This document shows positions 4,961 to 9,552 of a stretch of 9,552 nt of DNA, piece by piece (the stretch's first letter is position 1; each line of letters opens with the position of its first letter). Location of the stretch: the NCBI RefSeq assembly GCF_905233635.1, contig NZ_CAJODG010000064.1, positions 1 through 9,552 of the forward strand, written 5' to 3'. The DNA comes from Selenomonas sp. AE3005. GTDB taxonomy: Bacteria; Bacillota; Negativicutes; Selenomonadales; Selenomonadaceae. Under the pieces are notes generated by a model that was given only the letters and a program-made list of their open reading frames with translations, was not told the origin of the DNA and did not search any database. A program made the translations under genes and the position numbers.

Positions 4961-6550
4961 TTAGCGAAAGACCACATCACATTCAAACATTCTAAGCCAG
5001 GGGTTCTTAACGGTAAAATCTCCAGAAACGTTGGGCATATGTTTTCTGGCAAAATCCCGCATAAGCTCTGTGTTGCGCTTTTCCGCAAAAGCGAGCTTGT
5101 CCCCCAGATTGTAGTAATACTTGTAACTGCCGAAATTTCTCACCAGTTCCGTGCCCACCTGAGAGCGCACATTGGCCTGATAGGCCCAGTCATCCAGATA
5201 GCGCACCGCAAGCAGGTAATCCTTGGCAGCATTGGTCATTTTCCCCGTCAGCATCCCCGTGCCCAGAGCAAATCCAGTGGAATTGGTAGCAGTATTCCAG
5301 CCGGAATACGTCTTGAGCTTGAACAGTAAATTCTTTTGTTCCAAAAGATTCAGCAAGGCATTGTCTGCGCCGTTGGCATACTTTATGTCCGCCACCCCTA
5401 CGGGATAACCGGCATTTACAGCATCTTCCACCATTTTGGCGAAGGATTCTGTACCTTTATCCGCCTTCAAATCCGGCACAAAATCTGCCTCCGTAGGTAA
5501 GCCGTTATGGGTTTCAATGGTTCTGCCTTTTTTATCTGTATTGACAAGCAGCAACAGGTCTGCCCGCGCTGGGGTTCTCACCTGCAGTCCCCCGGCAATC
5601 TTCAGCGCTGCTTCTACAGATTTGGAAATCTTCTCATCGGAATAATCCGGAACGGTATCCCCGCCTTTGCCCGGAGCGTAGCGAACACAAACAAAGGGGA
5701 TATTCCACGTCATATCATTGATGGCCCGGTTCAAAAGCAAAATGTTGAATTCATCAATCCCCGGCATGGATTGAAATTTGCTCTGGGGCAAATTCTTCTG
5801 CTCTGCATAGGCCAGAATCTCCCGGTTTTCCCGATGGTTTTGACACAAAGGTGCATTGTCATCTCTGCCCAAGATCAGATAGTCGATGGTGCCCAATGAC
5901 GTCATATCCATCAACGCTTTGGTGGCAGCCAGATTTTTTGCTCGCCTGCCAAACCAATCCTTTTGGCACTCCTGCGGAATCGCTTTTTCGTATGCCTGCA
6001 GATCCCGTTTTTCCGCAGCAGAAAGCTTGCCTGTCTCCCTCTTGTCAAGCAGCTTGGTGTATTGAAAGATATCAGCACCGTACTGCTCATAATAGGCAGG
6101 TTCCTCAATATTGCCTTCCCACCCCTGATACGGTGTGCGCATAAGGGAATCAAAGACGTAGATATGCAGACGGGGATTATCCTGCCGCAGTCGTTTGAAA
6201 TTTTCCAAGCGTTCCGTAATCTCTGCCTGACTAACCTCGTGCTTTCGCGAAGGTATCAGCCCCCCATAAAGCATAGAATCCGACGCTATAATAGCCGACT
6301 TTGCTTTGGGGGCATTTTCCTGCAGCCATTGCCATAGTTCCTGCGGATGCCCCATGTTGGCAGCATTGCTCAAAAGCTCCTTGGGCGGCAACACCAGCTC
6401 ATAGCCGGCTGCCTCCACCACTTCTACTGTCTGATGATAGGAAATCGGCCTGTCATCATGGGGAATAAACAGTATCCTGCCTCTCGCCTGGGCAGTGCAC
6501 CAGGGCAATAAAAGTGCGGTCAATAAGAGCATAAATATTCTTTTCAACAA
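4961..6550 (-). CDS. DUF4127 family secreted protein
   Basis: A 529-aa protein of the DUF4127 family, function unknown, length typical. The N-terminus is a signal peptide (basic LKR, hydrophobic IFMLLLTALLLPWCTAQA, cut near residue 22). Family landmarks are FIPHDDRPISY (28-38), DSMLYGGLIPSRKH (91-104), ILGRDDNAP (226-234), GIDEFN (264-269), DIKYANGADN (388-397) and YSGWNTATNSTG (415-426). Conserved Asp/His/Asn clusters suggest an enzyme, perhaps acting on a carbohydrate or a metal-bound substrate outside the cell; this is inference. The start is a TTG at 6550, 10 bases after TAGGAGGAG, with an in-frame stop just upstream. The next ATG (6532) would trim the signal peptide. A hairpin terminator follows the stop. 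Confidence 0.9.
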   Translation of the reverse strand: MLKRIFMLLLTALLLPWCTAQARGRILFIPHDDRPISYHQTVEVVEAAGYELVLPPKELLSNAANMGHPQELWQWLQENAPKAKSAIIASDSMLYGGLIPSRKHEVSQAEITERLENFKRLRQDNPRLHIYVFDSLMRTPYQGWEGNIEEPAYYEQYGADIFQYTKLLDKRETGKLSAAEKRDLQAYEKAIPQECQKDWFGRRAKNLAATKALMDMTSLGTIDYLILGRDDNAPLCQNHRENREILAYAEQKNLPQSKFQSMPGIDEFNILLLNRAINDMTWNIPFVCVRYAPGKGGDTVPDYSDEKISKSVEAALKIAGGLQVRTPARADLLLLVNTDKKGRTIETHNGLPTEADFVPDLKADKGTESFAKMVEDAVNAGYPVGVADIKYANGADNALLNLLEQKNLLFKLKTYSGWNTATNSTGFALGTGMLTGKMTNAAKDYLLAVRYLDDWAYQANVRSQVGTELVRNFGSYKYYYNLGDKLAFAEKRNTELMRDFARKHMPNVSGDFTVKNPWLRMFECDVVFR

Positions 6551-6704
6551 ATCAACTCATCTCCTCCTACAGCATTATCCTAGTTATCATATTCAACCAA
6601 TATACAAATATAATCACTAAAAAAGCTTACAACTTTATAAATTCGATAAATGTAAGACATATCCTTTTATGAACCAGAAAAATCTCATGATGGCAAAGTA
6701 AAAC
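6551..6704. promoter_or_regulatory. AT-rich upstream region of the DUF4127 gene with a palindrome
   Basis: Between the repeated hairpin and the TTG start lies a very AT-rich stretch that must hold the DUF4127 promoter, though I see no confident -35/-10 pair. It contains an inverted repeat at 6626-6656: CTTACA then AC then TTTAT, a 7-base centre, then ATAAATGTAAG. The 11 pairs are interrupted only by the two-base AC insert. It lies 75-105 bases before the start codon and could be an operator. Confidence 0.4.
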
Positions 6705-6742
6705 CGCTGAACTAACCAGACATACAGCCCGTTAATTCAGCG
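6699..6742 (-). terminator. Terminator hairpin, copy 2 of a repeated element
   Basis: Minus-strand CGCTGAATTAAC (6742-6731) pairs with GTTAGTTCAGCG (6716-6705) over 12 bp with one G-U pair. An inner GGGC/GTCT pairing encloses TGTAT, and GTTTTACTTT follows. It comes 11 bases after the pseudogene stop. It is 31 of 37 bases identical to the hairpin at 4906-4942, all six differences being transitions. Confidence 0.68.
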
Positions 6743-6752
6743 ACTTGTTTGC

Positions 6753-7003
6753 TTATTTGGCTTGTGCTGCCATTTCCTTCATCAGCCAGTCATGAATAGC
6801 CTTGTTATCTGCCTTCCCGTCGGCGGTCTTCTCATCGAGATAGGTTGCTTAAAAATAACCGGGCAGTTCTTCGCTGATAAGCTGTATTACCCAGGCGCTG
6901 TCTAGCAAAGCGGGTATGGGGCATCCGCACTTACCACCGGCAGCATCAGCACTGCTATCAACAGCAGACCGATCAGGTCAACTGGTGAAATCTTTCTTTG
7001 CAT
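6753..7003 (-). pseudogene. Degraded gene for a small secreted protein
   Basis: An ATG at 7003 behind GGGGAG opens a frame with a clear signal peptide (MQRKISPVDLIGLLLIAVLM, then LPVVSA), but it meets TAG after about 33 codons. Continuing one base out of frame gives ALLDSAWVIQLISEELPGYF, a TAA, then in that same frame ATYLDEKTADGKADNKAIHD and WLMKEMAAQAK to a stop at 6755-6753. The 251-base span is not a multiple of three. At least one indel and one nonsense change are therefore needed to explain it. The full product would be about 80 aa. I do not recognise the family. It begins 22 bases after the methyltransferase-STAS gene and ends before a terminator-like hairpin, so it was the last gene of that unit. 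Confidence 0.72.
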
Positions 7004-7025
7004 AACGGTCTCCCCATTCACATTT

Positions 7026-8264
7026 TTATGGCTCCATCATCTCTATAAAGCCTTTCTGCTGTAAGATTTCTTTTACTCTTTCCCTGGCTCCACAAAAAAC
7101 TATGTGACGATTGCAGTTTTCCTGCATCTCAAGCAGCAGGCGAATTCCCGCCGATGATATATATTCCAGCCGGGTACAATCGATCCTTATTCCTTCTATA
7201 CGTTCGTCAGCATTTGCTTCCTCCCAGACCATCAAAAGTTTCGGTGACGAAATGGTGTCAAGCCTACCGTGCAAAGATAGATGCAGGATTCCCTTTTTCA
7301 CTATATGTTGCAGGTCGAATGGTTGTTCTGCCTGTGGCCTGTCAGTTTGTATTTCCTTTCCTTCGTCAAGCGTAATGATCCAGTAATGGCAGTGTTGCAT
7401 GGCCTCCGTAAAGCGCTCAACCTGCTCTGGCGCAAGCTGCTTGTAGACGCTTAATTCCGGCATATGTTCTTCCAGATTAACCTTTTGAGCTTTTAGCCCA
7501 TGCTTTGCTAAAAGTGCTTCAGCCCTTGCTTGTGAATTTGGTATATCTAACGGCTCTATTATGAAGGAGTTTCCTAAAGAAGCCACGGCTGACTGCCCTT
7601 GAGCTGTGGCCTTGGCCGCCATCAGCTTAACAAGAGATTCTTCGCCGAAAACAGCACGAAAGGTACCGAAAAACTGCAACGCAAATTCAGGGTCTGGCGT
7701 TATCCAGCAGCCGCCATGGACTCTTAGCAGACGTTGGATATTGGCGATGACGGTATCGACCTCATCATCGCTGAAATACATCATCATGCCTTCTGTTGAG
7801 ATACATAAAGGCTCGGTAAAGCCCTGCAAGGCAGTTTCCAATGATGTGTAATTTGTAGCATCTACTCCGTGAAAGGACATATTTTCTACACGGCCAACCA
7901 GCTGATGAATAATCGGTTCTATTTCCTGTACAACAATAGGCAAGTCCAGACCAACAAAGTTCCGATTATGTTCCATCATATAAATTGCCTTTGGCGTATA
8001 GCCGCATGGCAAATCCACACATGTTTGATATCCGGAAGCCTCTATCAGACGGCACATCGTACGGTACTTGGCCTCAACTACCAATGCATTGCCTAGAATG
8101 GTTTCCGCATCCATCATATTTTGAATTGGTACATTGCTTTCCATAGCCAATGCATGGACAATTTTATCCGCATCTGGTATTCCCGCCTGCATCATTAAGC
8201 ACACCGCTGTCTTAGCTGTAAGGAAAACCGGATTGACGTGTTCCTGCATAGTTCTCAATAACAT
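7026..8264 (-). CDS. SAM-dependent methyltransferase (LCM-like) fused to a STAS domain
   Basis: A 412-aa two-domain protein. Residues about 55-300 look like a class I methyltransferase of the leucine carboxyl methyltransferase type: a leading EAKYR (64-68), SAM motif VDLPCGYTPKAI (83-94), acidic strand end FVGLDLP (103-109), and STEGMMMYFSDDEV (156-169), where the family usually has an E-G-hydrophobic-Y pattern. Residues about 320-412 are a STAS domain of the SpoIIAA type: GILHLSLHGRLDTISSPKLL (325-344) and IDCTRLEYISSAGIRLLLEM (361-380), with Ser370 or Ser371 at the position phosphorylated in anti-anti-sigma factors. The ATG at 8264 follows AAGGAT and overlaps the upstream gene by 10 bases. 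The STAS part suggests control by a partner kinase or recruitment to a complex. The substrate is unknown. Confidence 0.85.
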   Translation of the reverse strand: MLLRTMQEHVNPVFLTAKTAVCLMMQAGIPDADKIVHALAMESNVPIQNMMDAETILGNALVVEAKYRTMCRLIEASGYQTCVDLPCGYTPKAIYMMEHNRNFVGLDLPIVVQEIEPIIHQLVGRVENMSFHGVDATNYTSLETALQGFTEPLCISTEGMMMYFSDDEVDTVIANIQRLLRVHGGCWITPDPEFALQFFGTFRAVFGEESLVKLMAAKATAQGQSAVASLGNSFIIEPLDIPNSQARAEALLAKHGLKAQKVNLEEHMPELSVYKQLAPEQVERFTEAMQHCHYWIITLDEGKEIQTDRPQAEQPFDLQHIVKKGILHLSLHGRLDTISSPKLLMVWEEANADERIEGIRIDCTRLEYISSAGIRLLLEMQENCNRHIVFCGARERVKEILQQKGFIEMMEP

Positions 8265-8674
8265 TTATCATCATCCTTATTCATTTCTGCCCTAATATCA
8301 TCCATCAACAGGTATTTCTTACCGGATACCGTGTAGCTGGCATCCACCTCCATGCTCTGATACTGCTTCAGAAGGCTTCTGTTACCGCCTGTCGATAATT
8401 TGGCCATATTATACTTGCGTCTAAGGCAACAGCTATAGTCTGCACGACCATAATAGGCCGACAACATGCGAGCCAGCTTATGCACGCTGGACTCATCTTT
8501 GCCCGCTTCATGTCCTGGCACAACGGCAAATCGCAGATTGCTGTCTTCAATAACCAATTGCGGGAAGATATACCAAATCCAATGGGAATTCTTCCTGCCA
8601 TTTTTTATTTCAGCTAGAGCAGTTTCATACACCCCGGCCTGCGCTTTTATAAATCTACTGATATCATTTTTCAT
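8255..8674 (-). CDS. Chimeric ORF: DUF1810 N-terminus joined to a phosphoribosyltransferase-like fragment
   Basis: The 139-aa product starts as a DUF1810 protein (residues 1-40: ISRFIKAQAGVYETALAEIK, then GRKNSHWIWYIFPQL) but lacks the remaining two thirds of that family. From about residue 47 it reads like a predicted phosphoribosyltransferase: FAVVPGHEAGKDESSVHKLA, LRRKYNMAKLSTGGNRSLLK, GKKYLLMDD. The fragment breaks exactly where the PRPP loop should continue (usual form LLLDDVTTTGNS), giving IRAEMNKDDDKCY instead. It appears to be built by two joinings or deletions and is probably not an active enzyme. The ribosome binding site is weak (GAAGTGAAAGTGA). It overlaps the methyltransferase-STAS gene by 10 bases, so it may now serve mainly to carry translation into that gene. 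Confidence 0.68.
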   Translation of the reverse strand: MKNDISRFIKAQAGVYETALAEIKNGRKNSHWIWYIFPQLVIEDSNLRFAVVPGHEAGKDESSVHKLARMLSAYYGRADYSCCLRRKYNMAKLSTGGNRSLLKQYQSMEVDASYTVSGKKYLLMDDIRAEMNKDDDKCY

Positions 8675-8776
8675 TGTCTGTCACTTTCACTTCAATTATT
8701 ACGAAACACCGCCGCCATAAGCGACCTATTGTAAATATGTTCAATATTCCTGCTCCAAAAACCTGCTTTACCACAA

Positions 8777-8810
8777 GAAAAAAGCTATGCGCAATATCTT
8801 CGCACATAGC
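8777..8810 (-). terminator. Terminator after the small membrane protein
   Basis: Minus-strand GCTATGTGCG (8810-8801) pairs with TGCGCATAGC (8793-8784) over 10 bp with two G-U pairs and a 7-base loop, followed by TTTTTTCTTG. It lies 60 bases beyond the small gene ending at 8871 and ahead of the chimeric ORF, separating the two units. Confidence 0.85.
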
Positions 8811-8870
8811 CTGAAATCGTAGGCATAGTTCTATTTTACCAATATTTTTTGCCTAATGGTGCTTCCATAC

Positions 8871-9020
8871 TCAATTAGTTATGCTGCGAATGTTCAGCAA
8901 GATTACACCGATGATGATGAGCAAAATTCCCAGCCCCATTGCAGTCTTTGAGAATCCGCCCCACATGGAATTCTTCAAGAAAATGAAAAATTTTCGAGAA
9001 AAGGAGTTCACGAGACTCAT
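8871..9020 (-). CDS. Small single-span membrane protein (49 aa), start uncertain
   Basis: The frame from ATG 9020 gives MSLVNSFSRKFFIFLKNSMW, then GGFSKTAMGLGILLIIIGVI and LLNIRSITN. It has a basic amphipathic N-terminus, then one membrane span (about residues 28-43), a composition typical of real small membrane proteins. No ribosome binding site precedes this ATG. A good one (GGAGGG, 9056-9051) sits eight bases before another ATG (9042) in a different frame. That frame reads 55 codons to 8875 but gives a poor-looking His/Asn-rich peptide. A single-base indel near the start would link the good site to the membrane frame. The gene may therefore be recently frameshifted, or initiate by reinitiation. 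A terminator follows. No family is recognised. Confidence 0.55.
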   Translation of the reverse strand: MSLVNSFSRKFFIFLKNSMWGGFSKTAMGLGILLIIIGVILLNIRSITN

Positions 9021-9043
9021 GATTATATGCTACAATATTCATG

Positions 9044-9112
9044 GCATAAGCCCTCCGTTTATATTGTGATTGTTTAGGCACTTTCATTATACAAAACGGA
9101 GACTGCTTATGC
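9044..9112. repeat. Long interrupted inverted repeat over the small gene's upstream region
   Basis: Left arm GCATAAGC (9044-9051), one base, CTCCGTTT (9053-9060). Right arm AAACGGAG (9094-9101), three bases, GCTTATGC (9105-9112). All 16 pairs match perfectly across a 33-base centre. The centre-proximal minus strand holds TATAAT (9091-9086), a possible -10. The left arm contains the GGAGGG ribosome binding site, so folding in a longer RNA would hide it. It could be a paired regulator site or an RNA hairpin. Confidence 0.6.
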
Positions 9113-9207
9113 TATTTTATTTTAGAAAATCTGATTTAATAATTATTGGACAGATTTACAACTGCGAAGTTTGAGATAGTTATTTTCAATATTCTCCAAT
9201 GGTACTG

Positions 9208-9243
9208 AAAAAGAGGCTGGCGCATTGCACCACCCTCTTTTTT
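9208..9243. terminator. Bidirectional terminator
   Basis: AAAAAGAGG (9208-9216) pairs with CCTCTTTTT (9234-9242), with an inner TGG/CCA pairing separated by one C-C mismatch. The poly-A on one side and poly-T on the other let it act both ways. On the minus strand it follows the gene that ends at 9291. Confidence 0.8.
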
Positions 9244-9290
9244 GTTCAAGGTTTTTCTACATGAAAAGGTCCTAATCCTTATGCAGCTAT

Positions 9291-9551
9291 TTATTCATTG
9301 CCAAAATGTTTATCCAGACCTTTACTAAACCAACGGCCATTAAGCACTTTACGGATAATCTCTTTTTTAGCTTGAGCGGGGATGCTATTGTCCTTCTCAA
9401 TTTCAGCCAGAATATCACTGTAATTGGTTCTTGTATAGGTCATTTTTATATTTGCCTTCTTACTGTTGGCATCAAATACCAGCTGAGACGGCCCTTGTTT
9501 TACATTAGTCCAATGCTCCCACTTGGTTAACCCTTTGCCATTGGGATTACC
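9291..9551 (-). CDS. C-terminal 86 aa of an unrecognised protein (runs off the window)
   Basis: An open frame enters from the right edge and ends at TAA (9293-9291). It begins GNPNGKGLTKWEHWTNVKQG, continues through SQLVFDANSKKANIKMTYTR, and ends with RWFSKGLDKHFGNE. Composition and codon use are protein-like. The lysine-rich, mixed alpha/beta tail ends with a helix (about 57-70, IPAQAKKEIIRKVL). No family, membrane span or catalytic motif is recognised. The missing N-terminus lies beyond 9552. It could be the end of a secreted or toxin-like protein, but nothing here proves that. A terminator follows 48 bases after the stop. Confidence 0.75.
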   Translation of the reverse strand, partial: GNPNGKGLTKWEHWTNVKQGPSQLVFDANSKKANIKMTYTRTNYSDILAEIEKDNSIPAQAKKEIIRKVLNGRWFSKGLDKHFGNE

Positions 9552-9552
9552 A

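Noticed and set aside
5507..6337. Several 90-130 codon plus-strand frames inside the DUF4127 gene
   Set aside because: The minus-strand DUF4127 reading carries all family motifs. The plus frames overlap each other and have no ribosome binding sites.
8881..9069. 62-codon plus-strand frame rich in Met and Phe
   Set aside because: It is antisense to the small membrane protein and has no ribosome binding site. The Met run reflects the GATGATGATGAG repeat.
9044..9112. Invertible promoter (phase-variation switch)
   Set aside because: The centre is only 33 bases, too short for known invertases to loop, the arms are interrupted, and no recombinase gene is nearby.
1..9552. CRISPR array, tRNA or rRNA genes
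   Set aside because: No regularly spaced direct repeats, no cloverleaf with TTCGA-type arm, and no rRNA-like segments were seen on either strand.

Overview
The window looks like chromosomal DNA of a low-to-mid GC Firmicutes-type bacterium, most likely a Negativicutes member of the Selenomonas/Mitsuokella/Megamonas kind. The clues are strong AGGAGG ribosome binding sites, an infC-rpmI operon behind an L20-type attenuator leader, and the family mix (TIGR04076, LacX-like epimerase, DUF4127, DUF1294). The genus is an inference from protein character and was not searched. All genes but one are on the minus strand; the exception is a small secreted LysM-like protein at 3452-3748.

From left to right. 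(1) 1-828: the translation operon, with promoter, L20-type leader with attenuator, infC starting at AUU, and the start of rpmI. (2) 866-2574: a probable minus-strand operon running TIGR04076 protein, a possible 22-aa coupled ORF, an unrecognised 183-aa helical protein, then a LysE/RhtB exporter. (3) 2535-3120: a DUF1294 membrane protein with its terminator, then a hairpin-rich stretch that I read as a decayed IS200/IS605 right end with an omega-RNA-like fold. (4) 3348-3790: the LysM-like gene with near-consensus promoter, a palindrome at the transcription start, and a terminator. (5) 3830-6750: a LacX-like aldose epimerase and a secreted DUF4127 protein. (6) 6705-7003: a pseudogene of a small secreted protein. 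(7) 7026-8674: a methyltransferase-STAS fusion overlapping a chimeric ORF made of a DUF1810 N-terminus and a phosphoribosyltransferase-like fragment. (8) 8777-9552: a small membrane protein read in one of two competing frames, a large inverted repeat ahead of it, a terminator, and the 3' end of an unrecognised gene.

There is no single coherent new system. The points most worth a second look are: the methyltransferase-STAS fusion with its chimeric upstream partner; two diverged copies of one hairpin whose base changes all keep pairing only as minus-strand RNA; the IS605-like structured remnant; and the two-frame small membrane protein behind an inverted repeat that covers its ribosome binding site. 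The right half (6600-9552) carries most signs of gene decay and rearrangement.
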